Origin: Spyradocola merdavium
Lineage (GTDB): Bacteria; Bacillota; Clostridia; Christensenellales; UBA1750
Length of the DNA stretch: 64,000 bases
Assembly (NCBI GenBank): GCA_018711265.1
Contig: DVIM01000026.1
Location: forward strand, 1-64,000
Direction: 5' to 3'
Position 1 is the first letter of the stretch, and every line of letters starts with the position of its first letter. The translations under genes were made by a program, and so were the position numbers. Positions 48,257 to 56,598 of the stretch are shown here, one piece after another. The notes under the pieces are model-generated. The model was given only the letters and a program-made list of their open reading frames with translations, had not been told where the DNA came from and ran no database searches.

Positions 48257-48907
48257 TCAGACGATGATGTCGCTGTCCTGCTCCCCAACGAAGTAGAGCC
48301 ACCAGCGCGCCCAGTTGACGATGTGGTCGCCCACGTGCTCGATGTACTGGGCGACGTTCACAGCGGTCATGACGTCGCTGTCCTGCGAGCGCAGGCCGCT
48401 CTGGCGCGTGATGCACTCGCGGTAGATCTGCTCGTAGAGCACGTCGACCTCGTCGTCCATGGTGAGGACGTTGCGCACGGCGTCGGTGCTCTCGTTGAGG
48501 GAGCTGGCGAGCATCCGCTCAAACATGGTGGCGGTGCGCTCACTCATGCGGTAGATGTCCTCGAGCAGCAGCACCTTTCCATACTGCGTGCGCAGGATGC
48601 AGCGGCCGATGGCCGCGGCCTGGTACCCGATGCGCTCCATCTCGTCCGCCAAGTGGATGATGTAAAACAGCCTGCGCAGGTCCACCGCGACCGGGTGCTG
48701 GGTGGCGATCATGCGCATCACGCGCTCGTTGAGCGCCATGCGCATGGACCGGATGCGCTGGTCCTGTTCCAGAACGCGCTCCACAACCGTAAAGTCCCGG
48801 CGGCGCACGGCGTCCATGACATCCTGCAGCGTTTCGGACGCAAGGTTGCACATGTGGATGCTGTCGCGCTGAATGTCGCGCATTTCCTGATCATAGATGC
48901 TACGCAT
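48257..48907 (-). CDS. phoU: Phosphate signalling protein PhoU
   Basis: 216 residues, all helical, two PhoU repeats. Each repeat shows the family pattern of acidic helices; the metal-site segments are DEMERIGYQAAAIGRC-like in repeat one (LADEMERIGYQAAA) and QYIEHVGDHIVNWARW in repeat two. PhoU couples Pst transporter state to the PhoR kinase and limits phosphate uptake. It is the last gene after pstC-pstA-pstB, with a strong terminator behind it. Confidence 0.93.
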   Translation of the reverse strand: MRSIYDQEMRDIQRDSIHMCNLASETLQDVMDAVRRRDFTVVERVLEQDQRIRSMRMALNERVMRMIATQHPVAVDLRRLFYIIHLADEMERIGYQAAAIGRCILRTQYGKVLLLEDIYRMSERTATMFERMLASSLNESTDAVRNVLTMDDEVDVLYEQIYRECITRQSGLRSQDSDVMTAVNVAQYIEHVGDHIVNWARWWLYFVGEQDSDIIV

Positions 48908-48960
48908 AAGAACCGTACTCCTATTGCCAATTCAAAACTCTTCCAGCCCGCCGCATGCGC

Positions 48961-49707
48961 TCATGCAAACCGGGAACTGATGAACTGCTCCGTGTGCAGG
49001 TGCTGCGGGTGGTAGAACAGGTCGCTCGTGCGGCCCCACTCGAGCACCGTGCCGTCCTCCATCATGGCCGTCTCCTCCGCGATGCGGCCCGCCATCTGGG
49101 GCGAGTGCACGGCCACGACCATCGTGCACTCCTTGCGCAGGGAGAAGAGCATGTCCTCCACCTTGATGCTGGTCATGGCGTCCAGCAGGCGCGTGGGCTC
49201 GTCCAGCAGCAGCAGGCCCGGCCGCAGCGCGAGCGCCCGCGCGATGCACGTCAGCTGCGCCTGGCCGCGCGTCAGGCGCGAGGAGTCCGTGTAGAGCATG
49301 TCGCGGAACTCCTTGTAGATCTCCATGCGGCGCAGCGTCTCCTCCGCGCGCTCCTCGAGGGCCTGCTTTTTGCGGATGCCCTGCAGGCGCAGCCCGGCGG
49401 TGATGTTGTGCAGCACCGTGCCCGCAAAGAGGACGGGCTCGGTGAAGACCATGCCCACGCGCCTGCGCAGGTCGTTGGGCTCCTGCATGAAGATGGAGCT
49501 GTTGTCCAGCATGATGCGGCCGCTGACCACGCAGCCGCGCTGCTCGGCCATGCGGTTGATCACGCGCAGGAAGGTGGACTTTCCGCTCCCGGTCTTGCCC
49601 ATCAGGGCGAGCACGTGCCCGGCCTGCGCCGTCACCGCCACGTCGTGCAGGACGACCTTGTCCTCCAGCGTCGCGTTGAGATCCTCTACCACCAGTTGTA
49701 TCGGCAA
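48961..49707 (-). CDS. pstB: Pst-type phosphate ABC ATPase, divergent
   Basis: 248 residues from a TTG at 49707 (GGGGAGGAAG site). Walker A GKTGSGKS is at 37-44 and Walker B LLLLDE at 165-170, with His kept in VAVHSPQ. The Q-loop, normally VFQxP, reads VFTEP with Thr89 in place of Gln. The signature, normally LSGGQ, reads LTRGQ (145-149). PstB powers phosphate import together with PstA and PstC. These changes could weaken transport coupling, so a sensing role is possible. Family assignment rests on overall pattern and the pstC-pstA-pstB-phoU order. Confidence 0.85.
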   Translation of the reverse strand: MPIQLVVEDLNATLEDKVVLHDVAVTAQAGHVLALMGKTGSGKSTFLRVINRMAEQRGCVVSGRIMLDNSSIFMQEPNDLRRRVGMVFTEPVLFAGTVLHNITAGLRLQGIRKKQALEERAEETLRRMEIYKEFRDMLYTDSSRLTRGQAQLTCIARALALRPGLLLLDEPTRLLDAMTSIKVEDMLFSLRKECTMVVAVHSPQMAGRIAEETAMMEDGTVLEWGRTSDLFYHPQHLHTEQFISSRFA

Positions 49708-50480
49708 TTGGCTTCCTCCCCTTCGCTTCTCCACCGGCGCGTGGTCGTCAGGCGCAGCAGGATCATCAGCGCCGCAAGGCCGAAGGCCAGCACCGCCGCG
49801 TCCTCCCGGCCGAGCCAGGCCAGGCGGAACAGTTCCGTGGCCAGCACCTGGTCCGGCATCACCGCGCCCATGAGCGTGAGCAGCGCCGTCGCCTCGCACA
49901 GGATGCGCTCCACCAGGCGCAGGCTCGCCCGAACGATCTGCGGCAGGGCCTGCGGCAGCACCACGAGGCCCAGCACCGCCATGCGCCGCCCGCCCAGGGC
50001 CTCCCCGGCCATGCGGTACTTTTCCGGCACGGCGCGCAGCGCCGCGTCCACGCGCGAAATCATAAAGGGCAAACACATCACCGTCAGCAGGGCCGCCATG
50101 GACCAGATGCTGCCGTGCGCCTGCGCATTGCCGCTGATGAGCCAGTTCCCCAGCAACCCCACCAGCACCGCGGGCACGCGCGACAGGCCCTTGAGGAAGC
50201 GCTGCACCCTGCCCAGCGCCAATCCGTGCAGGTATTCGTACATCCACAGCGTGATCAGCAGGGAGATGGGCAGCACCAGCGCCAGCACCAGCAGCAGCAC
50301 CTGCAGGGTCTTGGCGATCACCGCCTCGATCCCCGGCAGAACGCCCCAGGACCGCAGCAGCGCCGTGACCGCGTCAAACGCCAAGCGCAGGAGCGGCAGC
50401 GCCAGCATGGCCACCGCGCCCAGCGCAAGGAGAATGGTCACGGCAAGAAAAATGTTATTGCGCAGCTTTCTTTTTTCCAT
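49686..50480 (-). CDS. pstA: Phosphate ABC transporter permease PstA
   Basis: 264 residues, about six helices. PstA family cues are LITLWMYEYLHG, FLKGLSRVPAVLVGLLGNWL (split here as FLKGLSRVPAVLVG) and the coupling segment VPEKYRMAGEALGGRRMAVL. It ends RRWRSEGEEANCRYNWW and overlaps the pstB start by 22 bases. With PstC it forms the membrane pore. The usual R-A-x-G-E-T segment of the coupling loop reads LVERILCEATALL here, another departure from the family norm. Confidence 0.85.
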   Translation of the reverse strand: MEKRKLRNNIFLAVTILLALGAVAMLALPLLRLAFDAVTALLRSWGVLPGIEAVIAKTLQVLLLVLALVLPISLLITLWMYEYLHGLALGRVQRFLKGLSRVPAVLVGLLGNWLISGNAQAHGSIWSMAALLTVMCLPFMISRVDAALRAVPEKYRMAGEALGGRRMAVLGLVVLPQALPQIVRASLRLVERILCEATALLTLMGAVMPDQVLATELFRLAWLGREDAAVLAFGLAALMILLRLTTTRRWRSEGEEANCRYNWW

Positions 50481-51267
50481 GCCTGCCTCCCTCCAAGCTG
50501 AACGAGATCACCGCATTGACGAGCACGATCAGCGCCGTCAGGAGCGCGGCCAGCAGGATCGCGTAGCGCGCGCTTCCGGGCACGCCCGTAACGCCCGCGG
50601 TCTGCATCAGCGCCGTGACCAGCGTATCCTCTCCCCCGCCGTAGGCGGACAGGACCAACAAAATGGCAACGCCCTCGCCCATGCACCGGGACATCATCCG
50701 CAGCGCGACGCTCAGGTAGCTGCGCCGGGCCAGGGGAAAGACCGTATGCAGAATCGTCTCATAGATATACGCGCCCATGGCCTGCGCAGCCTCCACAGCC
50801 GGGTAGTGCTGCTCGTTGATCTGGGTCAGCTCCAGCGTGTGGCGCATCAGGCTCATGAGGATGAGCGTGACCGTAACCCCCCACCACGCCGAGGGAATCA
50901 CCGGCACAAAGTACCGCAGCGAGAGATAGCCAAAGACCACCGCCGGGATCGCCGAAACGCCCGAAACCGCGCTGCGCGCCGCGTGCAGCCACCGGGGCTT
51001 GAGCAGAAAGGCGATCCCCGCCGCCAGCGCCCAGGCCAGCGGAAACGAAAGGGCCACCGCCGCCGCGGCCGTGGACACCGTAAAACCCGTCAGCCGCAGC
51101 CCCTGCGGCACAAGGGACCACACGCTCTGCAGGACGTCGCCCGCCGAAGCCCGTTCCATCAGGAGAATCCCCAGCAGAAAGACCAGCGCGCATCCCGTCA
51201 GCAAAAAGGCGAACGTCCCGCCCAACCACGCGCCAAAGCGCATCAAGTTTTCCCATGCTCTCTTCAT
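50455..51267 (-). CDS. pstC: Phosphate ABC transporter permease PstC
   Basis: 270 residues from the ATG at 51267 (GGTCGGAGG site). About six helices; the PstC cues are SGVSAIPAVVFGYLSLRYFV, QAMGAYIYETILHTVFPLAR and MSRCMGEGVAILLVLSAYGG. Overlapping pstA by 26 bases, it is the first gene of this operon, with its own promoter after the phoR terminator. No gene for the binding protein PstS precedes it, unlike the usual pstSCAB order. Confidence 0.85.
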   Translation of the reverse strand: MKRAWENLMRFGAWLGGTFAFLLTGCALVFLLGILLMERASAGDVLQSVWSLVPQGLRLTGFTVSTAAAAVALSFPLAWALAAGIAFLLKPRWLHAARSAVSGVSAIPAVVFGYLSLRYFVPVIPSAWWGVTVTLILMSLMRHTLELTQINEQHYPAVEAAQAMGAYIYETILHTVFPLARRSYLSVALRMMSRCMGEGVAILLVLSAYGGGEDTLVTALMQTAGVTGVPGSARYAILLAALLTALIVLVNAVISFSLEGGRHGKKKAAQ

Positions 51268-51314
51268 GCGCCCTCCGACCTCGCGGCCCAAGTCGGCCGC
51301 ATTGTTTACATTTT

Positions 51315-51343
51315 ATTGTATAAAAAATTGGTCGTTTTCACAA
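51315..51343 (-). promoter_or_regulatory. Candidate promoter of pstCAB-phoU
   Basis: Minus strand TTGTGA (complement of 51338-51343), 17-base spacer, TACAAT (complement of 51315-51320). No convincing PhoB direct-repeat box was seen next to it. Confidence 0.6.
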
Positions 51344-51399
51344 CCGGCCAAAGGTTAAATATGGGCTAAATCGTTCCAGTCCATGTGACAGACAGCAAA

Positions 51400-51427
51400 G
51401 GAGCGGTCCACATTGTGGAACCGCTCC
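51400..51427 (-). terminator. Terminator after phoR
   Basis: Minus strand GGAGCGGTTCCACA / TGTGGACCGCTCC with a short loop, followed by TTTGCTG. The U-run is short. Confidence 0.7.
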
Positions 51428-51436
51428 CAACATTCG

Positions 51437-53152
51437 TCACGAAGAGGCATCTTCCCTGGCGTAGGGCAAAGTCACGGTGAACTCCGTGCCCACGTTCAGC
51501 TCCGACTGCACGGTGATCTCGCCGTTCATGTCCATGACGATGTGCTTGACGATGGCCAGGCCCAGGCCCGTTCCGCCCATGTTGCGGCTACGGCCCTTGT
51601 CCACCCGGTAGAAGCGCTCAAACAGGCGCGGGATGTGCTCCTGCGCGATGCCGATGCCCGTATCCTTGACGTGCAGGAGCACGTCTCTGCCCCTGCGCTC
51701 CACGCGCACGCGCACCTTGCCCCCGTCGAGCGTGTACTTGATGGCGTTGTCGATGAGGTTGATGAGCAGCTGCTTGACGTGGTCGTCGTTGGCCTGGATG
51801 AAGGTGTCGTCCCCGGCGTCCACGGTGAGCTCGATGTTCTTCTGCTTGGCGCTGTTCTCCAGCATAAGGCAGACGTCCTCGGCGCGCTGGCCCAGGCTCA
51901 GGCGCTCGGTCGGCACGCGCACGCGCCCGTTCTCCATGGAGGAGAGGGAGAGCACGTCGTTGATCAGGCGGGAGAGGCGGTCCGTCTCCATGGAGATGAT
52001 GTCCAGGAAGCGCTTGGCCATCTCGGGGTTTTCGATGGCGCCGGCCTGCAGCGTCTCGACAAAGCCCTTGATCGAGGTCAGCGGCGTCTTGAGCTCGTGG
52101 GTGACGTTTGCGGCAAAGTCCGTGCGGATCTGCTCGAGGTTGCGGATCTCGGTGATGTCCTCCAGCAGGGCCACGGCGCCGATGGATTCGTTTTCATGCT
52201 CCAGGGGCGAGATGTAGAGGCGGATGAGGCGGTGCCGGGGCGCCGCGCGCACGGGTAGCTCGAGCGTGATGAGCTCCTCGTGCTCCATGGCCTCCTGCAG
52301 GATCGTCTCCAGGCGGGAGTTGCCGGTGGCCTCGAGCACGTGCTTGCCCTCGACGCTGCCGGTGACGCCCAGCATGTGCTTGGCGGCGTTGTTCATCTGG
52401 ACCACGTGCAGCTGGCCGTCCACGGCGATGAGGCCGTTGAGCATGTGGTCGATGATGGATTCCAGCTCTGCGCTCTTGTGCTGCAGCTTTTCCACGGTCT
52501 CCTGCAGGCGCGTGTTCATGGACTGCAGGGTGCGCAGGAGCTGGTTGAGCTCCGCATAGCCGTCGATGCGGAGGTTGACGTTGTAGTTTCCGTCGATGAT
52601 GGCCTGTGCCGCCTTGGAGATCTGGTTGATCGGGGTGACGATGCGCCTGGCCAGCGCAAAGGAGAGGTAGATGCACACCACGAGCACCAGCATCATCAGC
52701 GCGGCGAACAGCCCCCAGTTCCCGTGGCGGAAGACCACCTGGCTGCGCGTGATGCGCAGGATCGTCCCGTCATCGTCCAGGACGGATACGGCGATCTGCA
52801 TCTGCGCCAGCCGCCCCTGGAAGGAGATCTCCGTGCCCGTCCCATTGGCAAGAGCGGTCACGACATCGGGCTGGTCCAGGTAATAGCCCACCTGGCCGCT
52901 GGTGTCGTAGAGGATCTCCCCGCTGCGGTCCATGCGGGTCACCCGCGCGTTCATGAGCGCCGCAACGCGGTTCAGCGCGGCCTCGTCCTGTGCGGAGGCC
53001 GCGGCATAGCGCGCCGCGTTGAGCAGCTGCTCCTGAAGGATGCCCTGCTCCTCCTGCATGGTAATGCGCATCGAGAAAAAGGAGGCAAGCGCCACCACCA
53101 ACAAAACCAGCGCGGACGCCGTCAGGACGATCCGCTGGTGCATGGATTTCAC
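51437..53152 (-). CDS. phoR: Phosphate-regulon sensor kinase PhoR
   Basis: 571 residues: membrane helices at about 8-29 and 146-170 flank an extracytoplasmic sensor of about 115 residues. HAMP, PAS (ELESIIDHMLNGLIAVDGQL), and HisKA with the phospho-acceptor in VTHELKTPLTSIKGF follow. The ATPase domain has NLIDNAIKYT, VKDTGIGIAQEHIPRLFERF and GTGLGLAIVKHI. It phosphorylates PhoB when phosphate is low. Its start overlaps the phoB stop as ATGA. The pst-phoU genes lie just downstream, which supports the phosphate assignment. Confidence 0.93.
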   Translation of the reverse strand: MKSMHQRIVLTASALVLLVVALASFFSMRITMQEEQGILQEQLLNAARYAAASAQDEAALNRVAALMNARVTRMDRSGEILYDTSGQVGYYLDQPDVVTALANGTGTEISFQGRLAQMQIAVSVLDDDGTILRITRSQVVFRHGNWGLFAALMMLVLVVCIYLSFALARRIVTPINQISKAAQAIIDGNYNVNLRIDGYAELNQLLRTLQSMNTRLQETVEKLQHKSAELESIIDHMLNGLIAVDGQLHVVQMNNAAKHMLGVTGSVEGKHVLEATGNSRLETILQEAMEHEELITLELPVRAAPRHRLIRLYISPLEHENESIGAVALLEDITEIRNLEQIRTDFAANVTHELKTPLTSIKGFVETLQAGAIENPEMAKRFLDIISMETDRLSRLINDVLSLSSMENGRVRVPTERLSLGQRAEDVCLMLENSAKQKNIELTVDAGDDTFIQANDDHVKQLLINLIDNAIKYTLDGGKVRVRVERRGRDVLLHVKDTGIGIAQEHIPRLFERFYRVDKGRSRNMGGTGLGLAIVKHIVMDMNGEITVQSELNVGTEFTVTLPYAREDASS

Positions 53153-53847
53153 GCTTCCTGCTCTCTGTCAACGAAGCGGTAGCCCACGCCTCTGACGGTT
53201 TCGATATAGGGCTCCTCGCCCAGCTTCTGGCGCAGGTGGCGGATGTGGACGTCGACCGTGCGCGTTTCGCCGTAGTACTCATAGCCCCAGATGCGGTCCA
53301 GCAGGAAGTCGCGGGTGAGCACCTTGCCGCGGCTGAGGACCAGCACCTTGAGGAGCTCGAACTCCTTGAGGGTGAGGGAGAGCTTTTCGCCGCCCTTGAA
53401 CGCCTCGTAGTTCGTGATGTCGATCATGATGTCGCCGGAGCGCAGGGTCTGCGGCTCGCTCTCCTGCTGGGGCGCGACGCGGCGCAAGAGGGACTTGACG
53501 CGCGCGGCAAGCTCGCGCACGGAGAAGGGCTTGGTGATGTAGTCGTCCGCGCCGAGCTCCAGGCCGAGGATCTTGTCCACCTCGTCTCCCCTTGCGGTGA
53601 GCATGATGATCGGGATGTTGCTGGTCATGCGGTCGCCCTTGAGGCGCCGGCAGACCTCCAGGCCGTCGATGCCGGGCAGCATGATGTCCAGCAGCACAAG
53701 GGACGGGCGCTCCACCTCGCAGCGCTTGAGCGCCTCTTCCCCGGTCAGGGCCGTGACCACGTGGTATCCGGCCGCCTTCAGGTTAAAAGAGATCAATTCC
53801 AGAATATGGACCTCATCATCCACTGCCAAGATGGTATCACTGGGCAT
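53149..53847 (-). CDS. phoB: Phosphate-regulon response regulator PhoB/PhoP
   Basis: 232 residues. The receiver domain has DD at 10-11, phospho-acceptor Asp54 in LLDIMLPGIDG, Thr in MLTARGDE, and Lys in YITKPFSVREL. The OmpR-type winged helix ends with RTVDVHIRHLRQKLGEEPYI and VRGVGYRF. It activates phosphate-starvation genes when phosphorylated by PhoR. An AGGAGG lies 11 bases before the ATG. nrdR ends 67 bases upstream without a visible terminator, so read-through from nrdR is possible. Confidence 0.93.
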   Translation of the reverse strand: MPSDTILAVDDEVHILELISFNLKAAGYHVVTALTGEEALKRCEVERPSLVLLDIMLPGIDGLEVCRRLKGDRMTSNIPIIMLTARGDEVDKILGLELGADDYITKPFSVRELAARVKSLLRRVAPQQESEPQTLRSGDIMIDITNYEAFKGGEKLSLTLKEFELLKVLVLSRGKVLTRDFLLDRIWGYEYYGETRTVDVHIRHLRQKLGEEPYIETVRGVGYRFVDREQEA

Positions 53848-53914
53848 GTGTAAAATACCTCCTTTACGTCATTCGTGCAAATCCAAGCGGAAGGGGATGG
53901 GGGGGGAAGGGCCG

Positions 53915-54376
53915 TCACTCCTTGGGCGTGCTCAGCAGGGACTTCAGTTCCTCCATGAAGGTGTTGATGTCGCAGAAGGAGCGGTAGACCGACGCAAAGC
54001 GGACATAGGCCACTTCGTCCAGGTTCCGCAGGCGTTCCATGACCATCTCCCCAATGCGGGACGAGGAAACCTCCCTCTCCAAGGAGTTGTAGATCTGCTG
54101 TTCGACGTCGCGCACGAGCGCGTCGACGTCGCCCATGGCCACCGGCCGCTTTTCGCAGGCCTTGATGAGGCCGCGGCGGATCTTGTCCGCGTCAAAGGCC
54201 TCCCGGGAACCGTCTTTTTTGATCACCATGATCTGCACGTTCTCGATTTTCTCATACGTTGTGAACCTGCGCCCGCAGTTGACGCACTCGCGCCGCCGGC
54301 GGATGGCCAGGCCCTCGTCGGTGGGGCGGGAATCGATCACGCGGCTCTCGGTGGAATTGCAGTACATGCACTTCAT
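53915..54376 (-). CDS. nrdR: Ribonucleotide reductase repressor NrdR
   Basis: 153 residues from the ATG at 54376 (GAGGTGAAGG site). A zinc ribbon (CMYC at 3-6, CVNC at about 31-34, with RVIDSRPTDEGLAIRRRREC between) is followed by an ATP-cone (VIKKDGSREAFDADKIRRGL). NrdR senses dATP/ATP and represses nrd genes by binding paired NrdR boxes. It is in its conserved place downstream of sigG and ylmC, with its own promoter. Confidence 0.96.
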   Translation of the reverse strand: MKCMYCNSTESRVIDSRPTDEGLAIRRRRECVNCGRRFTTYEKIENVQIMVIKKDGSREAFDADKIRRGLIKACEKRPVAMGDVDALVRDVEQQIYNSLEREVSSSRIGEMVMERLRNLDEVAYVRFASVYRSFCDINTFMEELKSLLSTPKE

Positions 54377-54460
54377 TGAACCCTTCACCTCGCTGGCGGC
54401 CCTCTGCCCGCTTCAAAAAACGGGCGCAACCAAACGAACGGTCATTCGCCGCCGTCTACT

Positions 54461-54489
54461 ATTATATCTCTTTTTTCATCCACCGTAAA
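54461..54489 (-). promoter_or_regulatory. Promoter of nrdR
   Basis: Minus strand TTTACG (complement of 54484-54489), 17-base spacer, TATAAT (complement of 54461-54466). Confidence 0.78.
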
Positions 54490-54580
54490 CCCTTTTGCGC
54501 TAAGTTCGTTAATTTTTTTAAGTTGGCGTGAAGAATCCCCATCATATCCGCGCGCAGTGCCCAAATTTGTAAGATCGTAT

Positions 54581-54835
54581 TTACATTTTAGGATCGCTCT
54601 CGCGCGGCCCGCCCGGCAGGTTGACCAGGATCACGTCCTCGCCCATCATGACCACCGCGCCCCAGGGGATGACCACGCCTTCGCCCTTGAACATGCCTGC
54701 AAAGGAAAAGGGCGCGGGCGTGATCAGGGCCAGGATCCGCCCGTCGGGCGAGAGGTCCAGGTCGCAGACGTTCCCCAGGCGCGCGCCGTCGCAGGTGTTG
54801 ATGATCTCCTTCTGTTTGAGCTGTGCATAGGTCAT
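54581..54835 (-). CDS. ylmC: YlmC/YmxH family PRC-barrel protein
   Basis: 84 residues from the ATG at 54835 (GGAGGAGCG site). The small PRC-barrel protein reads KQKEIINTCDGARLGNVCDL, then GRILALITPAPFSF and IPWGAVVMMGEDVILVNLPG. It occurs beside sigG in most spore-forming Clostridia and is thought to act in sporulation; the function is unknown. It is separated from sigG by a terminator and from nrdR by a promoter, so it may be made on its own transcript. Confidence 0.9.
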   Translation of the reverse strand: MTYAQLKQKEIINTCDGARLGNVCDLDLSPDGRILALITPAPFSFAGMFKGEGVVIPWGAVVMMGEDVILVNLPGGPRESDPKM

Positions 54836-54911
54836 TGTGCGCTCCTCCTTCTTCGCCGAATCCGAAAAAACGCTCGCACCCCATCCGTATGCCGCGCCCG
54901 AAAAAAACATG

Positions 54912-54944
54912 CGCCCCCTGCGCAGGAACCTTGCGCAAGGGGCG
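54912..54944 (-). terminator. Terminator of sigG
   Basis: Minus strand CGCCCCTTGCGCA / TGCGCAGGGGGCG, one mismatch, followed by CATG and seven T. Confidence 0.82.
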
Positions 54945-54953
54945 TGACGATCT

Positions 54954-55727
54954 TCAAACGTATTTCTTCATGTGCGCCAGGGCCGTCTTTTCCAATCGGG
55001 AGACCTGCGCCTGGGAGATGCCGATCTCCTCGGCGACCTCCATCTGCGTTCTGCCCCCGAAGAAGCGCATCTGCACGATCTTGCGCTCGCGCTCGTTCAG
55101 GTGGTCCATGGCGTTCTTCAGGGCGATGTTCCGCGTCCACTCCTCCTCGCCGCCGCGCTCGTCGCGGATCTGGTCCATGACGTAGAGCGCGTCGCCGTTG
55201 TCGTGGTAGATCGGTTCGTTGAGGGACATGGGCTCCTGGATGGCGTCCAGGGCGAGGACCACGTCCTCCTCCTTGGCGTCCAGGGCCTTGGCGATCTCGG
55301 CGACCGTCGGGTCGCGCCCCAGGTCCACGCTGAGCTTCTCCCGCGCCTGCATGGCCTTGTAGGCGATGTCCCGCAGCGAACGGCTGACGCGGATGGCGTT
55401 GTTGTCGCGCAGATAGCGGCGGATCTCGCCGATGATCATGGGCACGGCATAGGTCGAAAAGCGCACGCCCAGCGTCGTGTCGAAGTTGTCGATGGATTTC
55501 ATCAGGCCGATGCACCCCACCTGGAATAGGTCGTCCATCATCTCGCCCCGGCCGGCAAAGCGCTGCACCACCGACAGCACGAGCCGGAGGTTTCCGCCCA
55601 CGAACTCGTCGCGCGCGCTCTTGTCGCCCGCGGCAATGCGCGCAAAGAGCGCCTGCATCTGCGCATTCGTCAGGACCGGCAGCTTCGAGGTGTCCACGCC
55701 GCAAAGATCCACTTTGTTCAGTGCCAT
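54954..55727 (-). CDS. sigG: Forespore sigma factor SigG
   Basis: 257 residues from the ATG at 55727 (GGAGGGAAAG site). Sigma-G drives late forespore genes. The N-terminus MALNKVDLCGVDTSKLPVLT is the family hallmark. Region 2 shows RFAGRGEMMDDLFQVGCIGL and FSTYAVPMIIGEIRRYLRD; region 4 shows EVAEEIGISQAQVSRLEKTA. A GCATA followed 18 bases later by AAGATAA (minus strand, about 55794-55824) is a weak candidate for a sigma-F or sigma-G promoter. It follows sigE after 169 bases. Confidence 0.97.
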   Translation of the reverse strand: MALNKVDLCGVDTSKLPVLTNAQMQALFARIAAGDKSARDEFVGGNLRLVLSVVQRFAGRGEMMDDLFQVGCIGLMKSIDNFDTTLGVRFSTYAVPMIIGEIRRYLRDNNAIRVSRSLRDIAYKAMQAREKLSVDLGRDPTVAEIAKALDAKEEDVVLALDAIQEPMSLNEPIYHDNGDALYVMDQIRDERGGEEEWTRNIALKNAMDHLNERERKIVQMRFFGGRTQMEVAEEIGISQAQVSRLEKTALAHMKKYV

Positions 55728-55896
55728 TCGCTTTCCCTCCGCCTTCTGGATTCCGCGGTCGGCGGCCTGCGCAGCGCCGCCTCCATCGGCACTGTTATCT
55801 TGACCAATCGCCGGATTCTTATGCGGATTACACAACACATTTTGCGTTTACGGAGGCAAAAATTCCATTTGTATAGAGGAATTTTTTCGACGTTTC

Positions 55897-56598
55897 TCAC
55901 ATCTTTGCGCTGATCTCCCCGCGCAGGCGCTTGATGATGCGCTTTTCCAGACGGGAAATGTAGGACTGGGAAATGCCGAGCTCGTCGGCCACCTCGCGCT
56001 GCGTCCGCTCCTTGCAGCCGTCCAGGCCAAAGCGCATCTGCATGATCTTCTGCTCGCGCGCCGTCAGGCGGGAGATGGCCTCGCGCAGCAGGGCGCGGTC
56101 CGTCTCCCGCTCGAGCTCCCGGCCCACAAGGTCCGGGTCCGTGCCCATCACGTCCGAGAGCAGCAGCTCGTTTCCGTCCCAGTCCACGTTGAGCGGTTCG
56201 TCCAGCGAGACCTCCATGCGCGTGCGGCTGTGGCGCCTTAGGTACATCAGGATCTCGTTCTCGATGCAGCGGGAGGCGTATGTCGCCAGCTTGATCTTCT
56301 TCCCCGCGTCAAACGTGCCCACGGCCTTGATGAGCCCGATCGTCCCGATGGAGATCAGGTCCTCCACGCCCACGCCCGTGTTCTCAAACTTGCGCGCAAT
56401 GTACACCACCAGCCGGAGGTTGTGCTCGATGAGCCCCTCCCGCACGCTCTCGTCCCCGTCCCGCAATGCCTGCATGACCTTCTCCTCCTCTTCCTTGGTA
56501 AAGGGCGGCGGCAGGGTCTGGCCGCCGCCGATGTAGTCCACCCGGCCGGAAAGCAGACGCAGCACCTTCCGCCACAGACGTCTCATCGCCTCTCTCAT
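55897..56598 (-). CDS. sigE: Mother-cell sigma factor SigE, pro-form
   Basis: 233 residues from the ATG at 56598. It keeps the membrane-binding pro-sequence (RRLWRKVLRLLSGRVDYIGG) and the conserved DYIGGGQTLPPPF junction cut by SpoIIGA. Region 2 includes LISIGTIGLIKAVGTFDAGK and KLATYASRCIENEILMYLRR. Region 4 includes EVADELGISQSYISRLEKRI. Active sigma-E controls early mother-cell genes such as yabP in this same window. Its start overlaps the spoIIGA stop (ATGA). Confidence 0.98.
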   Translation of the reverse strand: MREAMRRLWRKVLRLLSGRVDYIGGGQTLPPPFTKEEEEKVMQALRDGDESVREGLIEHNLRLVVYIARKFENTGVGVEDLISIGTIGLIKAVGTFDAGKKIKLATYASRCIENEILMYLRRHSRTRMEVSLDEPLNVDWDGNELLLSDVMGTDPDLVGRELERETDRALLREAISRLTAREQKIMQMRFGLDGCKERTQREVADELGISQSYISRLEKRIIKRLRGEISAKM

